Shown here piece after piece: positions 7,851 through 16,046 of a DNA stretch of 44,284 nucleotides. The stretch is taken from positions 1-44,284 of the forward strand of contig JADCJL010000094.1 of the NCBI GenBank assembly GCA_020247055.1. Direction: 5' to 3'. Below the pieces are notes generated by a model. That model was given only the letters and a program-made list of their open reading frames with translations. It was not told where the DNA came from and made no database searches. Within the stretch, counting starts at the first letter, position 1; every line of letters begins with the position of its first letter. Position numbers and translations under genes: made by a program. The stretch comes from Acidobacteriaceae bacterium. Lineage in GTDB: Bacteria; Acidobacteriota; Terriglobia; Bryobacterales; Bryobacteraceae.

Positions 7851-9605
7851 CTAGTTCATCTCCTCCTTGCCCGCATACATCTCGTTGATCTCAGCCGCGT
7901 AACGCTCCATCACCACGCCTTTCCGGATCTTCAGCGTCGGCGTCACCTCGCCGTATTCAATCGATAACTCCCGCGGCAAAATCCGAAACCGCCGGATCTG
8001 CTCGTGCGCCTCCAACTGCCGGTTCACCTCCTTCACCGCCCGGCCCACCACCTCCTCGGCCTTCTCCGTCAGCGCCTCCGCCGCCGCCCCGTTCAGCGTG
8101 AATAGCGCCGTCACGTACGAGCGCTTATCCCCCACCAGCACCACCTGGTTAATCAGCGAACTCCCCTTGAACAGGCCCTCAATCCGGTTCGGATAGATCT
8201 TCTTCCCGTTCGAAGCCACCAGCACCTCTTTCTTCCGCCCCGTGATGAACCAGTAGCCCTCCTCATCCACCGTGCCAATGTCGCCCGTCAGCAGCCAGCC
8301 GTCCTCGGTGAACACCTTCCCCGTCGCCTCGGCGTCGTCGTAGTACCCGCTGAACAGCGTCGGGCCGTGCAGCGCGATCTCCCCATCCGGCATCAGCTTA
8401 CACTCCACCGTCGGCAGCAGCTTGCCGATGCAGCCCGTCTTCGGCCTCTCCACCGGATTCAGATGCGTCACGCCGCCCTCCGTCAGCCCGTAGCCTTCAA
8501 TCAGGTTCACCCCGATCGCGTTAAAGAAATTCGCCAGATCCTTACCCAGCGGCGCCGAGCCCGAAACCGCCAGCGTAATCCGGCCGCCCAACTTCTCCCG
8601 GATCTTCGTGAAGATCACTTTATCGATCAATCCCAGCGGCGCCCCGATCCAGAACGGCACCGGCCGGCCCTCCTGCCGCAGCTCCTTAGCCCGCAACGCC
8701 AGCCCCAGGCCCGCCTGAAAGACCTTCTGGATCGCCTGCGGCTTCTTCTTCATCTCCGTGACCACATTCGTGAAAATGCGCTCCCACAGCCGCGGCGGCG
8801 CCAGCAAAAACGTTGGCTGCACCGCCTGGATCTCCTTCGGCAGCCGCGACAGGCTCTCGCTAAAGTAGACCTTCATCCCGAACGACAACGGCATCATCTG
8901 CAGCACCAGCCGCTGCGTGATGTGCGCGCTCGGCAGAAACGCAATGGTCAGATCCTCCGGCCCCACCGGCAACACCGCCGGCGCCGCCGCGATGTTGGCC
9001 ACAATCGCCCGGTGGGACACCATCCCCATCTTCGGCTCCCCGGTCGAACCCGAAGTCAGATAGATAATCGCCGTATCCTCCGGCTTCGTCTCCATCCGGA
9101 TGCGGGCGAACAGCTCTGCATCCTCCCGCAGGGCCTCCCGCCCCACGCCGCGCAGCTCCTCGAGCGTCATCACCCCCTCGGCCGCGCCCGTCAGCAGCAC
9201 CCAACGGATCGCCAACGGTTCGTCCTGCGGCAGCCCCGCGGTGAGGCTCGCCAGCATCTTGGGGTTTTCGACAAACGCCAGCTTCGCCCGGCAGGCCCTT
9301 AGCTTCTTGACGGCCTCCCCCTGCGGATAGCTCGTGTACATCGCCGCTGCAATCGAACCATTCGCGATGATCCCCATATCGGCGAAGTAGAACTCGGCCC
9401 GCGTCTCGCTCTGGATCGCCACCACATCGCCATGCCCGATCCCCAATCGGCGAAGCCCGCACGCGACCTCCCGCACCGTCTCGCGGTACTGTTTCCAGGA
9501 GTAGACCGTCGATTTGCCGCCTCCCGCGGGCTGGATCAGCGCCGTCCCGTCTCCGTACTTTTCCGCGGCCTCCTCGAGTGCCGTAAATAAAGTCCTGGTG
9601 CTCAT
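7851..9605 (-). CDS. AMP-dependent acyl-CoA synthetase (long-chain fatty-acid-CoA ligase type)
   Basis: 584 residues, normal for the FadD15/FAA1-like branch. It activates a carboxylic acid with ATP to an acyl-adenylate and transfers it to CoA. The adenylate-forming motifs are all present: the P-loop YLTSGSTGEPK (about residues 182-192), the EGYGLTEGG motif, and the LTGDIGTVDEEGYWFITGRKKE hinge followed by GKKIYP, where the late Lys would assist adenylation. The chain length of the substrate cannot be told. The ATG at 9605 has AGGAT about 7 bases upstream. The gene is monocistronic and convergent with the second subtilase, and its 5' side borders a gene-poor stretch. Confidence 0.9.
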   Translation of the reverse strand: MSTRTLFTALEEAAEKYGDGTALIQPAGGGKSTVYSWKQYRETVREVACGLRRLGIGHGDVVAIQSETRAEFYFADMGIIANGSIAAAMYTSYPQGEAVKKLRACRAKLAFVENPKMLASLTAGLPQDEPLAIRWVLLTGAAEGVMTLEELRGVGREALREDAELFARIRMETKPEDTAIIYLTSGSTGEPKMGMVSHRAIVANIAAAPAVLPVGPEDLTIAFLPSAHITQRLVLQMMPLSFGMKVYFSESLSRLPKEIQAVQPTFLLAPPRLWERIFTNVVTEMKKKPQAIQKVFQAGLGLALRAKELRQEGRPVPFWIGAPLGLIDKVIFTKIREKLGGRITLAVSGSAPLGKDLANFFNAIGVNLIEGYGLTEGGVTHLNPVERPKTGCIGKLLPTVECKLMPDGEIALHGPTLFSGYYDDAEATGKVFTEDGWLLTGDIGTVDEEGYWFITGRKKEVLVASNGKKIYPNRIEGLFKGSSLINQVVLVGDKRSYVTALFTLNGAAAEALTEKAEEVVGRAVKEVNRQLEAHEQIRRFRILPRELSIEYGEVTPTLKIRKGVVMERYAAEINEMYAGKEEMN

Positions 9606-10660
9606 CGCAACGATCCTATCATCCCGCCAACTTCATCCGGCGCACGATACGACAAAGCCCGGGGCCCGGAAGCCTCTCTCCGCCGGAAGCCCACCCGGAC
9701 CGCGAATCTCCGTTCGCTCCACCCGCCGCGAAAGTATCGAACTCCTCCCGCGACATTTGACCCGCTTTGACCGAACTGGCGTCCCCGTCCGAAAGGTCCG
9801 GCTCCAGAAGCCTTGATGCGGGCATTTCAACTTGCTACAGACCTCTCAAATCGTGGAGATGGTACGCCTTGACGTGCTCGCTCGGGAAGCCGGCATCCCG
9901 CGCCCACCGATGGGCGAGGCGGGGGCTGTTTAATCGACGCCGCTTGGGTGGCCTGCCGCGAGTCCCCGTTCGCCCCTGCCGGCGTAGGCATCAGTCAGCT
10001 TCTTGCTTCAACACGGCGCCTCCGGACCGCAGCGCTGCCCGTCCGGCGGCGAGCCCCGACCCGGGCCATTCCAGGGGCATGAATGCCAGTGGCGGGAGGC
10101 GATGTCGACGGACACGAGTTGAAAGCCGGGCTCGTAGATACTGCCGGTGCGGAAGGCCGTCCGGTTGTCCTCGGCCAGTTCAGTGGCGGCGGCCGCCTGC
10201 TTTTCGCTTCGGTTAATGCCCGTAGCGTCCCCCCCGCAGAAACTCGCCCAGCGGGTAACTACCGCCAAAACATCGGGCCGCCCCGTCTGGCGGTTGCCCC
10301 TTACAGACGCCAAAGCCCCTCGCATGGACAGCAAACATCCCGCCATCCTCTGGACGAATTAGCCTCTCCTCTTCTGCGCGGAAATGGGTCCCACCGCGCA
10401 CTAAGCAAACCGGTTGGCTGGGTGACACTGACGCACTCGTGACCCTGGCCCTCCTCCATCTTCCACGCCGCTCACCATCGCCCACCATCCGATGAAGGAC
10501 CGCAAGGGTGTCCCGAAAACGGGCTCCGCAACCTCCGCCGGATCAAACAAGTCACTCTTCACCGGTAGGGACCTGGCTCCCAACCTTGACGACGGACCGA
10601 TCGCCGCCTGAAACTCGCCCAAAATTCTGCAATTTCATGTCATCTTTCTCCGATCGTGTG
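9606..10660. other. Gene-poor, probably degraded spacer left of the coiled-coil gene
   Basis: About 1.05 kb without a supportable gene. Short stretches look like worn coding sequence. On the minus strand around 10080-10230 there is a run reading ATELAEDNRTAF... and IYEPGFQLVSVDIASRHWH. On the plus strand around 9838-9930 a run reads LQTSQIVEMVRLDVLAREAG before a stop. None has a start signal or extends far enough to identify. Together with the degraded region right of 14608 this makes the coiled-coil gene an isolated intact gene between two decayed flanks. Confidence 0.45.
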
Positions 10661-10662
10661 CG

Positions 10663-10670
10663 CTATTCTC
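10663..10670 (+). promoter_or_regulatory. Possible -10 element (CTATTCTC) immediately before the coiled-coil gene
   Basis: TATTCT (10664-10669) lies only 8 bases before the ATG at 10678, and there is no Shine-Dalgarno sequence in between. If it is a -10, the message would be leaderless or nearly so. No good -35 is visible, so this is a weak call. Confidence 0.3.
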
Positions 10671-10677
10671 CATAGCC

Positions 10678-13600
10678 ATGCTCCTTCCCTCGACCAATAC
10701 CCTCAAGTTCGCGCTCGCCGTGGCGCTTCTCTTCCCCCCACCCTCCACGGCACAGCCCCGCTACCCGGTCGTGGTCACTCCGGGAACCCCAAGCATTTGG
10801 TCAATGGAACAGGCCCACTACCTTTTGGGCCGGCTTCGCGCGGATAATGATGGACTGCGGACGAAGCGCCCATCGATTGACGATTTAGACCCTAACCAGA
10901 TAAACGCCCTGCGCCTGGAGGCGATCCAACGTCGATTAGGCGTTGCTGCCTCCCTCGACAGCGTCGTCGGCGCTCAGAATCAAGTCGTACTGGATCGATT
11001 CCAAGCGGATCAAGAGCAAATGCAGTCCCTGATGCGCGAGGCCGACGACAAGCGAAAGGACCTAGAGAGGGGAAAGACAGCTCTTGCCGATTTGCAGGGC
11101 AGCAAGACCAAACTCGAGGGCCAGATTGCTATCACGCCGACCACCAAAACACCAGCGCAAATCGAGGCGCTGAAGAATGAACTGCAAGCTGTAAATGGCG
11201 CCATCAAGACTCAGGAGATGAATAACGCCCAGCTCTCTGCGCAGATCACCGAACTGGAGAAGCGGACTGACCTTTCGGGCTTGAAAACGGTAAACCCGGA
11301 TGCGAGCGCCGCAAAAGACTTGGATCGATTGTTGAAGGGCTCGACAGACGCGCTTTTGAAAAAAACGATAGATGCCTTCGACCGGCCCAAACTGCATTCC
11401 ACGATCGTCCTCGACAATTTCCTGCAGATGCAGTATGAAATCCTTGCCAAGCAATTGACCACCCTACGCGATGAAGCTGGGGATGGCCAGCGGGTCATCT
11501 TCCTGGAACTGCCCACCTCGATTTCGGCAGCAGCGCACAGGTATGTAGCGGACGGCGGGGAGGGCAAACTGGCCCAGTCCTGGTGGGTGGTGAAGCGGAT
11601 CATCCGCCGCTACCGCCTCGAAGACTCTCCCTGTTTCGTCGGCGATGCGCTTTTTGAACGATTCGCCCGCTCATCAAAGATCGATTCCTCGTCTCGAACG
11701 ACAGGAATCAGTGAGCCCACGGGTGTCCAGAGCGCGACGGCGGCAGCACTGGAGGAACAGAAGGTTCTTGGCCAACAAGCTGCAAACATACGCAAAGATA
11801 TTAAAACGCTAGATGACTCTATAGAGGGTGAGCTCACCGCCAGATTATCGAAAAGGACAGCAACCCAAACTGCTGCACTGAAGCAAGAGACGATATTGAA
11901 CCGCCAGCTTCAGGACGTAAATACTCAAATCGCAAGGCGGCAAAGCGAGTTATCCGACGAGGAGCGAAAGGAGTTAACCCGAGAAGAGAATTACGCTCAA
12001 CACTTGAATAAGACGAGGGCTCAAATAGCTAGTAAAGACGACCAACTGAAGAAAGCCACGCCGCCCGACCGGCAAACCCTAAACGACGAGTTACACCGTC
12101 TGCGGCTCGCTGAAGGAACGATCGCAAACAGACTTAGCCTGGAACGCCAGATATCCAAAGCTCAATTGGATTTCCTGAGGGGCGAGATACTGGCTCTAAA
12201 TGGTACACTGTTGGATCTGCAAAAACAAGAACGAGCTTTACAAGACGAACTTAACCAACAGAGCAAGATCTCCGACGATCGATTGGCTTCCCTACGGAAG
12301 GCCAAGCAGGAGCGCGAGAAAGAACTGTTGAAACTGGAAAGCAGGCAACGCGAGGTCGCAAAAAAGCAACGAACGCAGGCGGCGGAGAATTCCTCCAGTA
12401 GCGATTCGAAGCCTCAACAAACTTTCGACCTTAACCGCAAAGCAAGTATTGCCAGGAATGACTCTTCGAACACGAAGGCAACGCCTATCACAACTGATAT
12501 GGACAAAAAGAAATTAAAGGATAAGCTCGAAGCGCAAAAGAAAGAAATAGAAGATAAATACAACTATCTTCTTACTCAGATCAAAGATGACAATCTTGAA
12601 CAGACAGACCAGAAAACCCTAATAGACCTTATAAAAACGATTCGCGAGGATATTTTAAAATTCGAAAAGTTAGGCCGAGAGATGTCTCTCGAGCGCGAAC
12701 GCTTTATCGCAGGTCTCTCGCCAGTTGAACTGAAGCGGTACGAGACCACGCGGACCGCGGTTCAGGAACTTGAGAGCCCTTGCCGGGACATAACTGCGAA
12801 ATCCACCCTCTTCGAAAAAGAAGCCTCCGCCCTGGACAAAGCCGCCCGAGAAAGGCTCTCTGCTGGAAAACTGCCCGACGGGAGCGAACTTAACCAACAA
12901 GAACTTAACCAACAAGAAAAAGACAGGCTAAAAAAGTTGCTGGATTTGGTTGAGGAACTGCGCAAACTCTTCGCCGCCCTTTCCGAGGATCTCCTCGCCA
13001 TCCACCAGGCTTTCATCTATCAATACTTCGGTGGACCCGAGTTGATCGCGTCGGCATTCTATTCCGATATGGAGAACGTTGCGGCATCCACAACTGGCCT
13101 CGAAACCGGGCAACTGCGGGCGGTGGAACTGATACCTCGACAAGCCGCGCTGAATGTCAACAGCCTTCACAAGGAAGTGAACAACTCCCTATTGAGCGGC
13201 GCTTGGCGGGCCCTATTCGGCTTCGGTCTCAAGGTCGAGTACCAGGAACAACGAGAGAAATACAATCAATTCTTGCAGCAACAGGCTTTCGCTTCGGGTT
13301 TCGGCAAAGGGCAGGCCACTTTCGGATGGGTATTCGGACCTCTCCCCGGTTCCCGCGTACTGAATTCGGGTGTTCGCAATGGCTACGCCATCCTCACCGT
13401 TCCCGATGATGCCTCCGCCCTTCAAATCGAAGGGCAAGGATGTGCCTTCCACATGAAACATCGGCCGCCGCAAAACTACCGGGAAGCATCGGCCAACCCG
13501 GAACAGTTTCACTGCGGCCAAAAACTGGAAACACTCATCGGCATACCTGAGGTCGACAATTCCGGCACGTTCTGGATCGACCGGGTGAACTACACCCACG

Positions 13601-14607
13601 TGAATCCGGGCCAGCGGACAAATATCGTCATTCACGGCACTTATATCTCTTCGCAGACCAACGTTCTGGTAAACGGCCACCGGATTCCGCAATTGCTTGG
13701 GCTCGGAAAGCCCAAGCAATTCATGGACGCCGGTTCGGAAGACGAAGCCCCTCCTGAGCAGGGCCAGATTTCCGGTACTTACGAGTTTGTGAATCAACAG
13801 CAGATGGTGGTGAATCTTTCGATACCCAAAGACTATTCCGGCGACTTTCCGGCCATTACCCTGGTTGCACCCGCCCGCGCGGAAACCATCAACGGGATGC
13901 GCTTGCGAGTGAACGGGTCGCCCGGGCGAAAGCTGGAGGACATGAAAATTCTGCGGCCACCCGCGCCGTCCAAGCTCACATTATCCGCTGTAGGTCTTTC
14001 TGGTTACGACCGGTCCCAAACAAACCCGGTACGCCTGCGATTGTCGGGCAAACTGTTCAGCCGGCGCGAAACAAAAATTCGATTGAACGGCAAGGCCTGC
14101 GATCTTTGCCAAGAGGATGTCATCAATGGCACCCTCGCCTACGCCAATTGCCCGGAGGACCCGCAACCTTCGTGGGAAGTCTTGGCATACAACGAAAACG
14201 CGAACGATTCGGCAACCACGCCGGCCGATGTGCATACTATCCCGAATCCACTCCTGATCGCGATCAATTCGTTTGAGAAGGTCGCCGTGAAGTATTACCC
14301 CACTCGCAAGCCGGAGTACTACGACATTCAATTGGTCGGTTCCGGATTTACGCCGAGAATTCAGCTAAAGCCGCGTGGAGCTTCCAATCCCGCCCAGGTC
14401 CGGTTGTCATTCCGATCCGCCACCGAACTATATTGCCGGATCACTGATCCGAAAGGTGACACCACAATCGAAATCGAGGATCCCCACACAACCAAGACGG
14501 CGGCGATCGTCATCCCCTCGCCTCCCGATGAGCCGCAGGAGAAGAAACCGGAAGGACCCGTTACTGTCACAACGGTTCAATCCGAACTTAAGGTAACTCG
14601 GAAGTAA
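10678..14607 (+). CDS. Giant exported coiled-coil protein with beta-rich C-terminus, function unknown
   Basis: 1309 residues. A signal peptide (about 1-25: FALAVALLFPPPSTAQ) is followed by a helical region (about 40-260) and a more globular patch (about 268-325: VIFLELPTSISAAAHRYV, SWWVVKRIIRRY). Next comes a long Lys/Glu/Gln-rich heptad-like coiled coil (about 355-770), broken by a Ser/Asn-rich linker near 570-605. Residues about 775-960 look folded (QAALNVNSLHKEVNNSLL, FASGFGKGQATFGWVFGPLPGS, with Cys at 922 and 946). The last 350 residues look like several beta-sandwich modules (IVIHGTYISSQTNVLVNG; RLSGKLFSRRETKIRLNG; QLVGSGFTPRIQL). A tandem DNA repeat GAACTTAACCAACAA (12886-12915) encodes ELNQQELNQQ. 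The middle is AT-rich (about 33% G+C at 12481-12660), unlike its neighbours, which suggests transfer or relaxed composition. No family is recognised with confidence. Confidence 0.85.
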   Translation: MLLPSTNTLKFALAVALLFPPPSTAQPRYPVVVTPGTPSIWSMEQAHYLLGRLRADNDGLRTKRPSIDDLDPNQINALRLEAIQRRLGVAASLDSVVGAQNQVVLDRFQADQEQMQSLMREADDKRKDLERGKTALADLQGSKTKLEGQIAITPTTKTPAQIEALKNELQAVNGAIKTQEMNNAQLSAQITELEKRTDLSGLKTVNPDASAAKDLDRLLKGSTDALLKKTIDAFDRPKLHSTIVLDNFLQMQYEILAKQLTTLRDEAGDGQRVIFLELPTSISAAAHRYVADGGEGKLAQSWWVVKRIIRRYRLEDSPCFVGDALFERFARSSKIDSSSRTTGISEPTGVQSATAAALEEQKVLGQQAANIRKDIKTLDDSIEGELTARLSKRTATQTAALKQETILNRQLQDVNTQIARRQSELSDEERKELTREENYAQHLNKTRAQIASKDDQLKKATPPDRQTLNDELHRLRLAEGTIANRLSLERQISKAQLDFLRGEILALNGTLLDLQKQERALQDELNQQSKISDDRLASLRKAKQEREKELLKLESRQREVAKKQRTQAAENSSSSDSKPQQTFDLNRKASIARNDSSNTKATPITTDMDKKKLKDKLEAQKKEIEDKYNYLLTQIKDDNLEQTDQKTLIDLIKTIREDILKFEKLGREMSLERERFIAGLSPVELKRYETTRTAVQELESPCRDITAKSTLFEKEASALDKAARERLSAGKLPDGSELNQQELNQQEKDRLKKLLDLVEELRKLFAALSEDLLAIHQAFIYQYFGGPELIASAFYSDMENVAASTTGLETGQLRAVELIPRQAALNVNSLHKEVNNSLLSGAWRALFGFGLKVEYQEQREKYNQFLQQQAFASGFGKGQATFGWVFGPLPGSRVLNSGVRNGYAILTVPDDASALQIEGQGCAFHMKHRPPQNYREASANPEQFHCGQKLETLIGIPEVDNSGTFWIDRVNYTHVNPGQRTNIVIHGTYISSQTNVLVNGHRIPQLLGLGKPKQFMDAGSEDEAPPEQGQISGTYEFVNQQQMVVNLSIPKDYSGDFPAITLVAPARAETINGMRLRVNGSPGRKLEDMKILRPPAPSKLTLSAVGLSGYDRSQTNPVRLRLSGKLFSRRETKIRLNGKACDLCQEDVINGTLAYANCPEDPQPSWEVLAYNENANDSATTPADVHTIPNPLLIAINSFEKVAVKYYPTRKPEYYDIQLVGSGFTPRIQLKPRGASNPAQVRLSFRSATELYCRITDPKGDTTIEIEDPHTTKTAAIVIPSPPDEPQEKKPEGPVTVTTVQSELKVTRK

Positions 14608-14612
14608 CCACG

Positions 14613-14875
14613 CTATCTTGCGATGTAACGACGCATAAAGGCGGCCACCACCGGCAGCATCTCCTCGCTGGTTAACCCCATGTGTCGACCGCTCCCCGGA
14701 GCCGACTTCGGGAATGCGCCCACTCCCAAGTCGGTAAAAAGCCCACCGTGACCGCCAAACCGTACCGCGGGGTCCACGCCTCCGCCCAAAGCGCCGTCGG
14801 TGAAAAGAACGTTATACGGTCAAGGCACTGTTCCCAAGTTGCGCGATCCGCATGAAACCTGTCGTTGCAGCGCGC
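14613..14875 (-). pseudogene. C-terminal remnant of an unknown gene, frameshifted
   Basis: Reading the minus strand to the TAG at 14613-14615 gives a protein-like tail: YNVLFTDGALGGGVDPAVRF, then GGHGGLFTDLGVG, and LTSEEMLPVVAAFMRRYIAR. Directly upstream, a different frame reads DRFHADRATWEQCLD. Adding one base at the CC near 14822 would join them as ...CLDPYNVLF..., so a single-base deletion probably broke the gene. No start codon or upstream domain is visible. Its stop is 5 bp from the stop of the coiled-coil gene (convergent). Function not recognised. Confidence 0.45.
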
Positions 14876-14886
14876 CGTGCTTCGTG

Positions 14887-14949
14887 GCCCAACGCTCAGT
14901 TCCGCGGCGGGCCGCGCAACGGACCCTCCGCTGCAACAGGTTGTTGGTC
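14887..14949 (-). other. Integron attC-like recombination site (candidate)
   Basis: On the minus strand a 63-bp imperfect palindrome runs from GACCAAC (14943-14949) to GTTGGGC (14887-14893). GTTGGGC fits the attC consensus GTTRRRY; GACCAAC differs from RYYYAAC at one position. Inside, CAGCGG.GGG pairs with CCC.CCG...CTG with unpaired bases on one arm, as in folded attC sites. It lies 17 bp after the original stop (14967-14969) of the disrupted gene, exactly where a cassette would carry its attC. No integrase gene is in the window, so this would be an orphan cassette relic. Confidence 0.5.
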
Positions 14950-14966
14950 CGCGCCTCGCTGCCCAC

Positions 14967-15381
14967 TCAATCGAACGAGAAATACATCCAGTGTGTATAG
15001 CCAGTCTGGCCGGAAGCTTACCAGCCTTGCCTCGGCTCCGCCACCTTGGGCGGCGGAAGGAGCCACGCCGTGTGGCGATACACCCGATGCACGTCACGCT
15101 GATTGTAGACGACCCATTCGCGTGTGCCAAAGCGGTCGAGCAGGAATCTTGGCTGCTCGAAGGAGAGATTGTACGAATAGCCCTGCTGCACATAGACATT
15201 CCGTTCAACCCCAACAACCTTCGCGTGGTAGTCCCTATGCTGCGCTTGGAGCGATACCGGATACCGGCGATGCCTGGCGTGGTATTGCTCGATGTCGGCG
15301 ATGTACGGGCTAACGTTTGCAATGGCGCGATCTCTGCTCGCCCGCGCCATCGGCGCGGCAAGAAGCAGTTGGGTCAACGAG
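14967..15381 (-). pseudogene. 3' part of a disrupted cassette-like gene
   Basis: The minus-strand frame reads SLTQLLLAAPMARASRDRAI, IADIEQYHARHRRYPVSL, GTREWVVYN and onward to VAEPRQGW, then a TAA at 15018-15020. After it the same frame continues ASGQTGYTHWMYFSFD to a TGA at 14967-14969. A Tyr codon turned into TAA would explain this, so the protein probably once ended at 14967. The 5' part of the gene lies at 15665-15964, beyond an inserted 274-bp element. The joined frame is also off by one base at the junction. The product looks like a membrane-anchored extracytoplasmic protein of unknown function. Confidence 0.6.
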
Positions 15382-15390
15382 AGCCAGCAC
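15382..15390 (+). repeat. Target-site duplication, left copy (AGCCAGCAC)
   Basis: The nine bases immediately left of the inverted-repeat element are identical to the nine bases immediately to its right (15665-15673). This marks an insertion event. Confidence 0.75.
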
Positions 15391-15664
15391 TTCGGCGCTT
15401 GCCCAAAATGACCCACCTTTGCCAGCCGAAAGTTGACCACGGATCCGGGGCTCGACAAGGCGACAGTCACCCGGCGCCTGCTCAGCAACGCGCCGCTTCG
15501 CCGCGCCGATGACGACGAGACGGCACCGTCCACACAATCATTTACGTCGGGAGTGCTGCCGACAGCCAACCGGTCTTCGGCCGCACCTGCCACGTGGCAA
15601 CCGCTGTTTTCGGGGTGGTCAACTCTAAGCGAGCAAAGGTGGTCAACTTCTCGTGAGCGCCGAA
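15391..15664. mobile_element. 274-bp inverted-repeat (MITE-like) element, non-autonomous
   Basis: The element starts TTCGGCGCT and ends AGCGCCGAA. Aligned without gaps, the outer 50 bp of the two ends agree at about 36 positions by hand count. Each end contains two outward-facing copies of a GGTGGTCAACT-like motif about 24 bp apart (right end 15614-15624 and 15638-15648; left end near 15431-15441 and 15406-15417 on the minus strand). The arrangement recalls the multiple terminal repeats of IS21-family ends, but the family assignment is inference. There is no transposase frame inside, so it must have moved in trans. It is flanked by the 9-bp duplication AGCCAGCAC and splits a minus-strand gene. 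Confidence 0.75.
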
Positions 15665-15673
15665 AGCCAGCAC
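15665..15673 (+). repeat. Target-site duplication, right copy (AGCCAGCAC)
   Basis: Second copy of the 9-bp direct repeat bordering the inserted element. On the coding (minus) strand it encodes Val-Leu-Ala within the disrupted membrane segment. Confidence 0.75.
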
Positions 15674-15964
15674 GGGCAGACACAACAGGTACAGCGGCGC
15701 GGGATGGAACCTGCTGCGTTCAGCGCGCCTCAGACGCTTCAATCTCGGCATCAACTGCCCGAGGACGTACACCCAGGCGGCGAGCGTCAACGGGCCCAAC
15801 GCGTTGCCGACGCTCAGAGTCGCGAACAAATTAAGGTTGAGCACGACACACGTACCTACCGCCGTGCTCAACACAGAAACGGCGAATCCAAGCCTCGGCA
15901 TAGTCAACCAGAGCAAGCCACCCGGAACGAGGGCCAGCCCGACCACCCGGAGTACCTGCGCCAT
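15665..15964 (-). pseudogene. 5' part of a disrupted cassette-like gene (membrane domain)
   Basis: From the ATG at 15964 the frame encodes about 100 residues before the insertion. Hydrophobic segments are VLRVVGLALVPGGLLWLT, GFAVSVLSTAVGTCVVLNL and LGPLTLAAWVYVLGQLM, then a basic loop and PLYLLCLPVLA. The last segment is cut by the element; rejoined to the part at 14967-15381 it becomes PVLA.SLTQLLLAAPMARAS, one continuous hydrophobic helix. The frame stays open upstream of the ATG to a stop near 16046 (IGEIIGVPRGPFLPGGYDRP), so the true start may have been lost. Reading on into the element gives a spurious tail to 15542. Function not recognised. Confidence 0.55.
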
Positions 15965-16046
15965 CGTCGAGAGCGGGACCGCTGGGCGGTCGTATCCGCC
16001 AGGGAGAAACGGACCTCGGGGGACACCAATAATCTCGCCAATGATC

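Noticed and set aside
9838-9930. Short plus-strand reading LQTSQIVEMVRLDVLAREAG as a transposase or recombinase fragment
   Set aside because: Too short to assign, with no inverted repeats or neighbouring fragments to support a mobile element.
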